NCBI RefSeq assembly: GCF_000719095.1
Contig: NZ_JOEH01000003.1
Coordinates: 1-64,000, forward strand
Length of the DNA stretch: 64,000 nt
Source of the DNA: Streptacidiphilus jeojiense
GTDB taxonomy: Bacteria; Actinomycetota; Actinomycetes; Streptomycetales; Streptomycetaceae
Reading direction: 5' to 3'
The position numbers were made by a program, and so were the translations under genes. Positions within the stretch are counted from its first letter, which is position 1. Each line of letters opens with the position of its first letter. Below the pieces are notes generated by a model. The model was not told where the DNA came from. It saw nothing but the letters and a program-made list of their open reading frames with translations, and searched no databases. Positions 31,400 to 40,034 of this stretch are shown here, in pieces.

Positions 31400-33640
31400 G
31401 TGAACGCGCCCGCCACCGCTGTCTCCCTCTCCGTCGTGCTGCCGGTGTACCGGGTCGCCGACTACCTGCCGCGCTGCCTGGACTCCGTGCTCGCCGCCGA
31501 CCTCCCCGGGCTGCAGGTCATCGCGGTCGACGACTGCTCGCCCGACCGCAGCGGCGCGATCCTGGACGAGTACGCCGCCCGCGACCCCCGGCTCACCGTG
31601 CTGCACCTGGACGCCAACCGCGGCCTCGGCGGCGCCCGCGAGGCCGGCCTGGAGCAGGCGACCGGCGACTACGTCTGGTTCGTGGACAGCGACGACTGGC
31701 TGGCCGAGGGCGCGGTGCAGGCGGTCGTCGAGCGGCTGGCCGCGGACAGCCCGGACGTCCTGGTCACCGGCTTCGCCCGGGTCTACGCCGACGGCGGCGT
31801 GGAGCCCGACACCTGGCGCGGGGCGATGGCGGACGCCCCGGCCACGCTCACCCTGGCCGAGCGCCCGGCGCTGCTGAACATGATCCTCTCGGCCTGGAAC
31901 AAGGTGGTCCGCCGCGACTTCCTGCGCGGCCTGGACGTCCGCTTCGGCGACGGCTTCTACGAGGACCTCTCGGTCACCTACCCGCTGCTGCTGGCCGCCG
32001 AGCGGATCAGCCTGCTCCCGCAGGAGCTCTACTTCTACCGGCGCGAGCGCGAGGGCGCGATCACCAACACCGCCTCGCCGCGGCACGCCGAGGTGTTCGC
32101 CCAGTACGACGCGGTCTTCGCGTTCCTGGACCGCCACCCGGAGATCCCCGCCGGGCTGCGCCGGCTGGTCTTCGACCGCACCGTGAAGCAGGCGGTGACC
32201 CTGCTGGACACCCCGGGCCTGGTCCCGGACGGACTGCGGGCGGAATTCTTCCACCGCGCCTCGGCGCACTTCCGCCGGTACCGCCCCGAGGGCTACGGCT
32301 ACCCCGGCGGGCTGCGCGGGGTCCAGTACCGGCTGGTCGACCGCGACGCCTGGGGCGCGTACCAGCGGCTGCGCCCGCTGCAGACGCTTCCGCGCACCGT
32401 CCGCCGGGGCGTGCGCCGCGGGGCCCGGCGGGGACTGCCGATGGCCCGCCGGGCCGTGCGCAGCACCGCCAGGCGCACCCTGGCCACGGCCTACCGCCGG
32501 CTCCCGCTGGACGAGAACCTGGCCGTCTACGCCGCCTACTGGTACCGCGGCTACGCCTGCAACCCGGCCGCGATCTACCAGAAGGCCCGCGAACTGGCCC
32601 CCGACGTACGCGGGGTGTGGGTGGTGCAGACCAGGGCGCAGGGCGCGGCGATGCCCCCGGACGTGCCCTGGGTGCTGGAGAACACCCCGGCCTACCTCAA
32701 GCTGATGGCCACCGCGAAGTACCTGGTCAACAATGTCAACTTCCCGCACACCCAGGCCAAGCGGCCCGGTTCGGTGCACATCCAGACCCAGCACGGCACC
32801 CCGCTGAAGTACCTCGGCCTGGACCTGCGGGACCGCCCCGAGGCCGCCGCCGGGATGGACTTCGACCGGCTGCTGGAGCACGTGGCCCGCTGGGACTACC
32901 TGGTCTCGCCCAACCCGCACTCCACCGACGCCTTCGGTCGCGCCTACCCGGGCGGCTACCAGGTGCTGGAGACCGGCTACCCGCGCAACGACCGGCTGGT
33001 CGGGGCCACCCCCGAGGAGGTCGCCGCGATCCGGGAGGGCCTCGGCATCCCGGCCGGCAGCACCGCGGTGCTCTACGCGCCCACCCACCGGGAGCAGCAC
33101 TCGGAGTACGTCTCGGCGCTGGACCTGGAGGCGCTGGCGACCGCGCTCGGACCCGGTCACACGCTGCTGGTGCGCACCCACTACTTCTACGCCCGGCCGG
33201 ACGGCGCCGACCCGGCCGGCGGCGCGGACGGGAGCGGGGCCGGGCGGGCCGGGATCCTGGACGTGTCCGGGCACTCCTCGGTGGAGGACCTCTACCTGGC
33301 CGCCGACGTCCTGGTCACCGACTACTCCTCGGTGATGTTCGACTACGCGGTGCTGGACCGCCCGATGGTGGTCTTCGCCCCGGACTGGGACGACTACCAG
33401 CGCATCCGCGGGGTGTACTTCGACCTGATGGAGCAGCCGCCCGGCCTGGTCACCACCACCCAGGAGGAACTGACCGCGGTCCTGGCCGACCGCTCGGCGA
33501 GCGGCTTCGCCGGCGCCGGTGCGGCCAAGCTGCGCGCGGCGTTCCGGGAGCGCTTCTGCCCCTGGGACGACGGCGGCGCCGCCGAACGCGTGGTCCGTGC
33601 GGTACTGCCGGTCGCCCCGGGGGCCGGGGCCCAGGACTGA
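31400..33640 (+). CDS. Two-domain glycosyltransferase / CDP-glycerol glycerophosphotransferase
   Basis: This 746-residue protein has an N-terminal family 2 glycosyltransferase domain (LSVVLPVYRVADYLPRCLDS, VIAVDDCSPDRSG, YVWFVDSDDWL) and a C-terminal TagB/TagF-type CDP-glycerol glycerophosphotransferase domain (from about 400: TQHGTPLKYLGLDLR, VLYAPTHRE, DVLVTDYSSVMFDYAVLDRP). Together they would build a wall teichoic acid or related glycerol/polyol-phosphate polymer at the inner face of the membrane. An Arg-rich linker joins the domains. The start is GTG 31400 with GGAGTGAG upstream. It is 47 bases after the STAS gene. Confidence 0.85.
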   Translation: MNAPATAVSLSVVLPVYRVADYLPRCLDSVLAADLPGLQVIAVDDCSPDRSGAILDEYAARDPRLTVLHLDANRGLGGAREAGLEQATGDYVWFVDSDDWLAEGAVQAVVERLAADSPDVLVTGFARVYADGGVEPDTWRGAMADAPATLTLAERPALLNMILSAWNKVVRRDFLRGLDVRFGDGFYEDLSVTYPLLLAAERISLLPQELYFYRREREGAITNTASPRHAEVFAQYDAVFAFLDRHPEIPAGLRRLVFDRTVKQAVTLLDTPGLVPDGLRAEFFHRASAHFRRYRPEGYGYPGGLRGVQYRLVDRDAWGAYQRLRPLQTLPRTVRRGVRRGARRGLPMARRAVRSTARRTLATAYRRLPLDENLAVYAAYWYRGYACNPAAIYQKARELAPDVRGVWVVQTRAQGAAMPPDVPWVLENTPAYLKLMATAKYLVNNVNFPHTQAKRPGSVHIQTQHGTPLKYLGLDLRDRPEAAAGMDFDRLLEHVARWDYLVSPNPHSTDAFGRAYPGGYQVLETGYPRNDRLVGATPEEVAAIREGLGIPAGSTAVLYAPTHREQHSEYVSALDLEALATALGPGHTLLVRTHYFYARPDGADPAGGADGSGAGRAGILDVSGHSSVEDLYLAADVLVTDYSSVMFDYAVLDRPMVVFAPDWDDYQRIRGVYFDLMEQPPGLVTTTQEELTAVLADRSASGFAGAGAAKLRAAFRERFCPWDDGGAAERVVRAVLPVAPGAGAQD

Positions 33641-33659
33641 CGGATGGTCAGTTCTCCGG

Positions 33660-34763
33660 TCAGCGTCCGGTGATCTGCTTCGACATCCAGGTCAGCATCG
33701 GAGTCATCTCCTTGATGAAGGTCCTGGTGTCGTGGTCACCGCTGGAGAGGGTCAGCACCTGGCTGGTCCCCGGCTTGTGCAGGGCCCTGATCAGCGCCCT
33801 GGCGTCCTCGACGGTCGTGCCGTCGGTCCGCACCCCCTGGGCCATCAGCACGATGTCGGGCTGCTGCTTGGCCTTCTCCAGCAGCAGCAGCGGGTTGTTG
33901 GCGGCGGCCAGCGCGGGGTCCTTGAGCACCACGGCGGCGTCCGGGGCGTTGTAGCCGGACATGCTCACCCCGGCGTGGAAGACCTGCGGGTACTTCACCG
34001 TGAGGTTGGCCGCGCAGTAGCCGCCGGCCGAGTAGCCGGCGATGCCCCAGTTCTTCGGGTTCCCGGACACCCGGAAGTTGTGCTTCATCAGCGCCGGGAC
34101 GTCCTTGGCCAGCCAGGTCGCGGTCTGGTAGCTCCCGGGCAGGTTGGCGCAGCCGGAGTCCCTGCTGCCGCCGAACATGTTGATCTTCGCCGAGACCAGG
34201 ATCATCGGCTTGACCTTGCCCTCGCTCATCAGCGTCCGCATCGCCGAGTCCGCGTGCATGCTGCCGAACCAGGCCTTGGGTGTGCCGGGGGTGCCCGGCA
34301 GCAGTTCCAGCACCGGGAAGTCGGTGTGCGCGTACGCCGGCTCGTTGTACTGCGGGGGCAGCCACACGTAGATGTCGCCCTTGATCCGTGACTCGGGGCC
34401 GACCGCGTCCGCCGAGAGCACGTCGCTGTTGTACTTGCCGAAACTGAGCTTCTGCGCCGAGACGTCGCTCGCCCCGGACGCGCCCCTGCCGTCGCCGCTC
34501 CCGCCGGAGGCCGTCAGCTGCACGCTGGCGTCCTGGCCGAACAGCGAGCCCCAGGTGTCGTAGAACGGTCCCATCCGGTTGTTCACGAAGACCAGGACCA
34601 TGAGCACGGCGGTGAACTGGCTGAAGACGATCAGGCCGACCCTCGCGGTGGTCTTCACCGGGGCCGGCCCCGGTATCCGGTTCCAGACCAGCACCAGGAC
34701 CACCACGGTCAGTACGACCAGGAGGATGGTGACGACGAAGAACGGCGTACCTGTGAGACTCAT
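33660..34763 (-). CDS. Membrane-anchored esterase (putative esterase/Ag85-like fold)
   Basis: This 367-residue protein starts with two transmembrane helices (FFVVTILLVVLTVVVLVLVW; VGLIVFSQFTAVLMVLVFV) and continues as an extracytoplasmic alpha/beta hydrolase of the PF00756 type: the nucleophile elbow WGIAGYSAGGYCA has the active-site Ser, with PVLELLPGTPG near the oxyanion site and SSGDHDTRTF providing the His. Relatives include esterase D and mycolyltransferases. The natural acyl substrate is unknown. The ATG at 34763 has GGAAAGG upstream. It converges with the glycosyltransferase gene, 19 bp apart. Confidence 0.8.
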   Translation of the reverse strand: MSLTGTPFFVVTILLVVLTVVVLVLVWNRIPGPAPVKTTARVGLIVFSQFTAVLMVLVFVNNRMGPFYDTWGSLFGQDASVQLTASGGSGDGRGASGASDVSAQKLSFGKYNSDVLSADAVGPESRIKGDIYVWLPPQYNEPAYAHTDFPVLELLPGTPGTPKAWFGSMHADSAMRTLMSEGKVKPMILVSAKINMFGGSRDSGCANLPGSYQTATWLAKDVPALMKHNFRVSGNPKNWGIAGYSAGGYCAANLTVKYPQVFHAGVSMSGYNAPDAAVVLKDPALAAANNPLLLLEKAKQQPDIVLMAQGVRTDGTTVEDARALIRALHKPGTSQVLTLSSGDHDTRTFIKEMTPMLTWMSKQITGR

Positions 34764-35035
34764 CGCTGACCTTTCCGGATTCTCCCGCCGTCGTCGGCAG
34801 GGGCCGAGGGGCCCCGCTGGACGGAATCCGCAGGTGAAGACGCACGGCAAGGCCATCAGGTTGCTTGCAGGGGTCTTCTTCGCAGCCACATGGCGATTCC
34901 GGGACGCGAGCTTGCCTTGAGCCTACCTGGATGCCCGCTGTGAGCCTCATACCGTCGGATGACCTTCGTCCCGGACATCCGGCGGGGTAGCGGGGAGTAC
35001 GTCCTCCGGGAAGTCCCGGATGGACAGGCGCAGGA

Positions 35036-36673
35036 TCAGCCCTGCGGGTCCTGCCAGGGGAGGGCCGAGAACAGGTCGCGCAGTTGGTGCTTGAGCACCT
35101 TCCGCAGCGTCTCGTTGCGCGGGAGCGCGTCCACGACCTCCAGTTGTTCCGGGATCTTCTGGGCCATCAGTCCGGCCGAGCGCAGCCGTTCGGCGACCTC
35201 CGCCAGCGTCGGCGGCCGCACCCCGGGCCGGCGCTCGACCACCGCGCAGACCCGCTCGCCGCGCACCGGGTCGGGCAGTCCGATCACCGCGACGGCGCCC
35301 ACCCGCGGGTCCTGGTAGAGCAGGTCCTCGATCTCCTTGGCCGAGATGTTTTCACCCTTGCGGATGATGATGTCCTTGAGCCGTCCGGTGAGCACCACAT
35401 GTCCGTCGTCCCGGACACGGCCCAGGTCGCCGGTGCGGAGCCAGGGGCCGGCGGAGTCGACAACGGCGAAGCTCTCCTCGGTGAGGGCCGGATCGGTGTA
35501 GCCGCGGCAGACCATCGGCCCGCGCAGCCACACCTCCCCCTCCTCGCCGATCACGGCCTCGTCGCCGTCCCTGCGGACCACCCGCACCTCGCAGCCGGTG
35601 ACCGGGTGGCCCTCGGTGTTGGCGAGCTGCTCCGGGGTGTCGGTGGGGGAGCCCATGCAGATCGCCGGCACCTCGGTCATCCCGTAGCCGTGCGCCAGCA
35701 CGCAGCCCATCTCCTCCAGCACCTCCCGGTACATCTCCGGCGGGCGCGGCGCGCCGCCGCCGGAGATGATCCGCAGGTCGGCCAGCAGCCGTTCGCCGGG
35801 CGGAAGTCTGCGCTGCTCGGCGAGGAAGGCGGCGTAGAACGCGGTGCTGCCGCCGGCCATGGTGACGTGGTTGCGCCGGTAGGCGGGGAGCGCCTCGGGC
35901 AGTGCGAAGACCTCCACCAGCAGCGCGGGGAATCCGTGCACCAGCATGGTGACCAGGTAGTCGGGGCCGCCGATGTGGGCGTAGGGGAAGGCGATCGAAC
36001 CGACGTCGGCGGGGCTCATGCCGAGTGCGTCGGCGAGTCCGGAGCCGCCCGCGATCAGGGTGCGGTCGGTGTGCTTGGCGCCCTTGGGGGCCGAGGTGAT
36101 GCCGGAGGTGTAGTAGATCCAGCGGACCGGAGCCCGCTCGTCGGAGAGGTCGGTCCGGGGCGCGGCCGGCAGTGCGGCCGGATCGCCGAGCGGGAGGTCG
36201 GACTCGGCGTAGGCGGTGACCACGCGCGGCGGTTGCGGCAGCGCGCTGCCGGTCTTCTCGGCGAAGGCGGTGTAGTCGAAGCCGCGCCAGCTGCCGGGGG
36301 TCAGGTACAGCTCGGGGCGGGCCTCCTGGAGGATCTGCGCCACCTCGGCGCCCCGGTAGATGGCGATGATCGGCGTCTGCACGGCGCCGAGCCGGGCCAG
36401 CGCCAGCGAGACCAGCACCGTCTCGACGCGGGTGGGCAGCTGCCAGGCGACCGGTGTGCCCTCGCCGACGCCGTACTCGGCGTGCAGCCCGGCGGCGACC
36501 CGCAGCGCCCGGTCGCGGACCTCGCGGAAGCTGAGCACCCGGTCGGTCCCGGCCTGCGCGTCGACCTCCTGGATCAGCATCGGGGCGTCCGGCGTCGCGG
36601 CGACCCGCCGCTCCAGCAGGTCCCAGAGGGTCCTGGCCTCGGCGACGCTGCCGGGCGTGGCGTTGCTGGGCAT
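35036..36673 (-). CDS. AMP-forming acyl-CoA synthetase
   Basis: This 545-residue class I adenylate-forming enzyme activates a carboxylic acid to its CoA thioester. Motifs: YYTSGITSAPKGAKHT (P-loop), HGYGMTEVP (adenine-binding), WLRTGDLGRVRDDGHVVLTGR (hinge) and ETLRKVLKHQLR with the C-terminal catalytic Lys. It probably performs the first step of the catabolic cluster. The ATG at 36673 has GGGAGG upstream. An operator-like palindrome (36723-36737) lies 50 bp before the start. It is transcribed away from the isochorismatase-type gene's 3' end, about 100 bp apart. Confidence 0.9.
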   Translation of the reverse strand: MPSNATPGSVAEARTLWDLLERRVAATPDAPMLIQEVDAQAGTDRVLSFREVRDRALRVAAGLHAEYGVGEGTPVAWQLPTRVETVLVSLALARLGAVQTPIIAIYRGAEVAQILQEARPELYLTPGSWRGFDYTAFAEKTGSALPQPPRVVTAYAESDLPLGDPAALPAAPRTDLSDERAPVRWIYYTSGITSAPKGAKHTDRTLIAGGSGLADALGMSPADVGSIAFPYAHIGGPDYLVTMLVHGFPALLVEVFALPEALPAYRRNHVTMAGGSTAFYAAFLAEQRRLPPGERLLADLRIISGGGAPRPPEMYREVLEEMGCVLAHGYGMTEVPAICMGSPTDTPEQLANTEGHPVTGCEVRVVRRDGDEAVIGEEGEVWLRGPMVCRGYTDPALTEESFAVVDSAGPWLRTGDLGRVRDDGHVVLTGRLKDIIIRKGENISAKEIEDLLYQDPRVGAVAVIGLPDPVRGERVCAVVERRPGVRPPTLAEVAERLRSAGLMAQKIPEQLEVVDALPRNETLRKVLKHQLRDLFSALPWQDPQG

Positions 36674-36722
36674 GGGGACCTCCCGTGGGACTGACCGACT
36701 ACCTGACGAGCGGACCACCCAA

Positions 36723-36737
36723 CTGACTGACCGTCAG
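36723..36737. promoter_or_regulatory. Operator-like palindrome, acyl-CoA synthetase promoter
   Basis: CTGACTGACCGTCAG matches the cluster consensus CTGACGnnnCGTCAG with one change. It lies 50 bp upstream of the acyl-CoA synthetase ATG. Confidence 0.6.
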
Positions 36738-36772
36738 ATGTGTGACGAGGCTAACCGCGGCGGCGCGGCCCC

Positions 36773-37465
36773 TCAAGCCCTAGGCCCAGAGAGGACCTGA
36801 GGGGCGATCGGGGAGCCGGACGACCAGCGGGCGACGACCGTGTCCGTGTCGGTCAGGCTCGCCACCAGTGCCAGGGTGTGCGTCAGCACCGCCTCGGCGT
36901 ACTCGGGAGGGGTGCCCGCCACCGCGTCGCGGACCAGCACCACCTGGAAGCCCGCGTCCACCGCGCCGAACGCCAGCTCCAGCAGTGCGACATTGACCGA
37001 GACCCCGACGCAGACCAGGGTCCGCGCGCCCAGGTTGCGCAGCACCGAGGCCAGTCCGGTGTCCTGGAACGGGCCGAGGCCGTGCAGCCGGGGGAGCACC
37101 AGGTCCCGCTCCGGGTCGGCGCCGATACCGGGGTGCAGTCCGGCGGCCTCGCTGCCGGGGGTGAGCGCCGCGCCCGGCTGCGCCGTGGCCACCCGCGCCG
37201 CAGCCGCGAACAGCCGCGCATTGGCGTTGGCGCCCAGCCCGTCCGGCCGGCGCACCGCCGTGCAGTGCAGCACCGGGACCCCGGCCGCGTGCGCGGCCCC
37301 GACCAGTGACCGGACCTGCCCGACCAGCCCGCCCTTCTCGGCGGCCGCCGCGAGCTCGGGGAAGACGGCGTGGTCCCCCAGTACCCCGTTCTGGCATTCG
37401 CAGGTCACCAGCGCGGTGCGGGCCGGGTCCAGCAGACGTTCCAAGCGCTCCCTGGCATCCGCCAT
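36773..37465 (-). CDS. Isochorismatase-fold protein lacking the usual catalytic Cys
   Basis: This 230-residue protein has the isochorismatase/cysteine hydrolase fold: TALVTCECQNGVLGD at the first catalytic position, then VPVLHCTAV and LVCVGVSVNVALLELAFGAV, then VVLVRDAVAG. In active members the first motif has Asp (DMQN) and the third has a nucleophilic Cys about where this protein has VNVALLE. Here Asp is replaced by Glu and the Cys by Ala, so ordinary amidase chemistry is unlikely. The start ATG at 37465 is 65 bp from a shared operator and divergent from the amidohydrolase gene. Confidence 0.8.
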   Translation of the reverse strand: MADARERLERLLDPARTALVTCECQNGVLGDHAVFPELAAAAEKGGLVGQVRSLVGAAHAAGVPVLHCTAVRRPDGLGANANARLFAAAARVATAQPGAALTPGSEAAGLHPGIGADPERDLVLPRLHGLGPFQDTGLASVLRNLGARTLVCVGVSVNVALLELAFGAVDAGFQVVLVRDAVAGTPPEYAEAVLTHTLALVASLTDTDTVVARWSSGSPIAPQVLSGPRA

Positions 37466-37529
37466 GCCCGGCCCCGCCTCTCACTCCGTCGGGCGCTTGC
37501 CGCCCGAACCCTGGCTCACTAGTCTGAAT

Positions 37530-37544
37530 CTGACGGAGCGTCAG
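37530..37544. promoter_or_regulatory. Operator-like palindrome between isochorismatase and amidohydrolase genes
   Basis: CTGACGGAGCGTCAG is a perfect match to the cluster consensus, 65 bp from the start of the left gene and 41 bp from the start of the right gene. One site may serve both divergent promoters. Confidence 0.75.
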
Positions 37545-37584
37545 GTAAAGGGTCCGGGCAGCCGGACCTCGGAGGGAGACCCCC

Positions 37585-38838
37585 ATGGACCACCCCGAGT
37601 CGCAGCCGGGCCTTGACGTGGTGACGACCGTGGCCGACGTGCCGATGGTGGTCAGCGTCGACGACCATGTGATCGAACCCGCGCACCTCTTCGAGACCTG
37701 GCTGCCCGCCAAGTACCGCGACCGCGGCCCCAAACCGCTGCGGGCCGGAATCGGCGAACTCGCCTACGTGGGCGGCAAGTACCGGATCAGCATGGACCCG
37801 GACGGCCCGCCCACCGACTGGTGGATCTACGAGGACCTGCAGTTCCCGTACAAGCGGAACATCGCCGCCGTCGGCTTCGACCGCGACGAGATGACCCTGG
37901 AGGGCATCACCCGCGAGGAGATGCGCCGGGGCTGCTGGGACCCCAAGGCCCGGATCGACGACATGGAGAACAACCATGTCGAGGCCTCGCTCTGCTTCCC
38001 CACCTTCCCCCGCTTCTGCGGCCAGACCTTCGCCGAGGCCCACGACAAGGAGGTGGCGCTGGCCTGCGTCCGCGCCTACAACGACTGGATGGTGGACGAG
38101 TGGTGCGGTGACAGCGGCGGCCGGCTGATCCCGCTCTGCCTGATCCCGCTCTGGGACGTGCAGCTGGCCGTCGCCGAGATCCGCCGCAACGCCGCGCGCG
38201 GCGTACGGGCCGTCTGCTTCAGCGAGATCCCCACCTACCTGGGCCTGCCCTCGATCCACTCCGGCTACTGGGACCCCTTCTTCGCCGAGTGCGAGGCGAC
38301 CGGGACGGTCGTCTGCATGCACATCGGCTCCTCCTCGCAGATGCCCGCAGCCTCCCCGGACGCCCCGCCGGCCGTCCAGGCCACGCTGAGCTTCAACAAC
38401 GCCATGGCCTCGATGACGGACTACCTCTTCTCCGGCGTCCTGGTCCGCTTCCCGGCGCTGAAGCTCGCCTACAGCGAGGGCCAGATGGGCTGGATCCCCT
38501 ACGCCCTGGAGCGCGCCGACGACGTCTGGCGCGAGCACCGGGCCTGGGGCGGCGTGCGCGACCTGATCCCGGAGCCGCCGTCGACGTACTACTACCGCCA
38601 GATCTACGCCTGCTTCTTCCGCGACAAGCACGGGATCGCCTCGCTGGACACGGTGGGCGTCGACAACGTGACCTTCGAGACCGACTACCCCCACGTCGAC
38701 TCGACCTGGCCCGACACCGCGGCGGTCGCCCTGGACCATGTGCGCGGACTGCCGAAGGACGTGGTCTACAAGATCATGCGGGGGAACGCGATCCGGATGC
38801 TGGGGCTGGGGCTGGACGGGGCGGGCGGGGTGGCCTGA
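37585..38838 (+). CDS. Amidohydrolase-superfamily metal enzyme (ACMSD-like TIM barrel)
   Basis: This 417-residue protein belongs to the actinobacterial amidohydrolase group related to aminocarboxymuconate-semialdehyde decarboxylase. It has MVVSVDDHVIEPAHLFETWLP (Asp-x-His replaces the HxH metal motif, as is usual in this subgroup), CMHIGSSSQMP with the second His, and FETDYPHVDSTWPD with the C-terminal Asp/His. Members decarboxylate or hydrolyse ring-derived acids. The ATG at 37585 follows GGAGGGAG. It is first in an operon with two acyl-CoA dehydrogenases (TGATG overlaps). Confidence 0.85.
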   Translation: MDHPESQPGLDVVTTVADVPMVVSVDDHVIEPAHLFETWLPAKYRDRGPKPLRAGIGELAYVGGKYRISMDPDGPPTDWWIYEDLQFPYKRNIAAVGFDRDEMTLEGITREEMRRGCWDPKARIDDMENNHVEASLCFPTFPRFCGQTFAEAHDKEVALACVRAYNDWMVDEWCGDSGGRLIPLCLIPLWDVQLAVAEIRRNAARGVRAVCFSEIPTYLGLPSIHSGYWDPFFAECEATGTVVCMHIGSSSQMPAASPDAPPAVQATLSFNNAMASMTDYLFSGVLVRFPALKLAYSEGQMGWIPYALERADDVWREHRAWGGVRDLIPEPPSTYYYRQIYACFFRDKHGIASLDTVGVDNVTFETDYPHVDSTWPDTAAVALDHVRGLPKDVVYKIMRGNAIRMLGLGLDGAGGVA

Positions 38839-40034
38839 TGGACCTCCAGGACACCCCCGCCGAGGCGGAGTTCCGCCGCGGGCTCCGGGACTGGCTCGGG
38901 AAGGTGCTGCCTGACGTCCCGTCACCGCCCGATCCGCTGGACTGGCCGGCCCGGCGGGTCCACGACACGGCCTGGCAGCGGCGGTTGTACGACGCCGGGT
39001 ACGCGGGGGTGCACTGGCCCCGGGAGGCGGGGGGCCAGGGTGCGACCCCGGCCGAGTACCTGATCTTCCTGGAGGAGACCGAGCGGGCCGGGGCCCCGTA
39101 CGTGGGGGCGAACTTCGTCGGGCTGCTGCACGCCGGGCCGACCATCGCCGCCGAGGGGACGCCCGAGCAGCGCCGTCGCTGGCTGCCGGGGATCCTCAGC
39201 GGTGCCGAGGTGTGGTGCCAGGGCTTCAGCGAGCCGGGCGCGGGCTCGGACCTGGCGGCCCTGCGGACCAGGGCGGTCCGCGACGGCGACGACTACGTGG
39301 TGACCGGCAGCAAGCTGTGGACCTCGCACGCCGAAGTGGCGGACTGGTGCGAACTGCTGGTCCGTACGGACGCCACCGCGCCCAGGCACCGGGGCATCAG
39401 CTGGCTGGTGCTGCCGATGGACGCCCCGGGGGTGACCGTCCGTCCGCTGCGGACCCTGATCGGGACCACGGAGTTCGCCGAGCTGTTCCTGGACGAGGTG
39501 CGGGTGCCGGTGGCGAACCGGGTCGGCGCGGAGAACGACGGCTGGCGGGTGACCATGGTGACGCTGTCGTTCGAACGGGGCACCGCCTTCGCCGGCGAGG
39601 TGGTGGCCTGCCGCAGGGCGCTGGCGGAACTGGCCGGGCTGGCCCGGCGGAACGGCGCCTGGGAGGACTCCGGCCTGCGGCGCTCGCTCGGCGTCCTGTC
39701 GGCGCGGTTCGGCGCGCTGTGGCGGCTGGTGCAGTGGAACGTGTCCGAGGCGCAGGGCGGCGGGGTGCCCGGGCCCGGGGCGTCCGTCTTCAAGCTGTGC
39801 TTCTCGGAGGCGCGGCAGGAGTTGTACGACCTCGCGGCTGCGGTTCTCGGCTCCGGAGCGCTGGTGCTGGCGGACGGAGCGGACGGAGCGGACGGAGCGG
39901 ACGGAGCGGGCGACGACTGGACGGCGCAGCGGCTGCAGGGCCTCTCCTACACCATCGCCGCGGGCACCTCGCAGATCCAGCGGAACATCGTGGCCCAACG
40001 GGTGCTCGGGCTGCCCAAACCCGGGAGGGCCTGA
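38838..40034 (+). CDS. Acyl-CoA dehydrogenase (large, FAD-dependent), operon copy A
   Basis: This 398-residue enzyme would introduce a 2,3-double bond into an acyl-CoA. Visible blocks: WCQGFSEPGAGSDLAALRTRA (FAD/substrate loop), VTGSKLWTSHAEVADWC, NDGWRVTMVTLSFERG and AAGTSQIQRNIVAQRVLGLP near the C-terminus. The start overlaps the amidohydrolase stop (TGATG), and its own stop overlaps the next dehydrogenase. An ADG repeat near residue 345 is encoded by a 9-bp tandem repeat. Paired acyl-CoA dehydrogenase genes of this kind often form heterotetramers in actinobacterial steroid and fatty acid pathways. Confidence 0.9.
   Translation: MDLQDTPAEAEFRRGLRDWLGKVLPDVPSPPDPLDWPARRVHDTAWQRRLYDAGYAGVHWPREAGGQGATPAEYLIFLEETERAGAPYVGANFVGLLHAGPTIAAEGTPEQRRRWLPGILSGAEVWCQGFSEPGAGSDLAALRTRAVRDGDDYVVTGSKLWTSHAEVADWCELLVRTDATAPRHRGISWLVLPMDAPGVTVRPLRTLIGTTEFAELFLDEVRVPVANRVGAENDGWRVTMVTLSFERGTAFAGEVVACRRALAELAGLARRNGAWEDSGLRRSLGVLSARFGALWRLVQWNVSEAQGGGVPGPGASVFKLCFSEARQELYDLAAAVLGSGALVLADGADGADGADGAGDDWTAQRLQGLSYTIAAGTSQIQRNIVAQRVLGLPKPGRA
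39870..39910 (+). repeat. 9-bp tandem repeat inside acyl-CoA dehydrogenase gene
   Basis: GCGGACGGA is repeated about four times and encodes ADGADGADGADGAG, an insertion in a surface loop before the C-terminal helix. It keeps the reading frame. Confidence 0.7.

Noticed and set aside
33637..33651. CTGACGGATGGTCAG resembling the catabolic operator
   Set aside because: It overlaps the stop codon of the glycosyltransferase gene, lies between converging genes with no promoter nearby and differs at a symmetric key base; likely chance.
35005..35020. Small inverted repeat TCCGGGA-AG-TCCCGGA after the acyl-CoA synthetase gene
   Set aside because: The loop is only 2 bases and there is no U-rich tail; such short repeats are common by chance at this base composition.
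38911..38925. CTGACGTCCCGTCAC resembling the catabolic operator
   Set aside because: It lies inside the coding sequence of the first acyl-CoA dehydrogenase and the outer base pair is broken; no start codon is downstream at operator distance.
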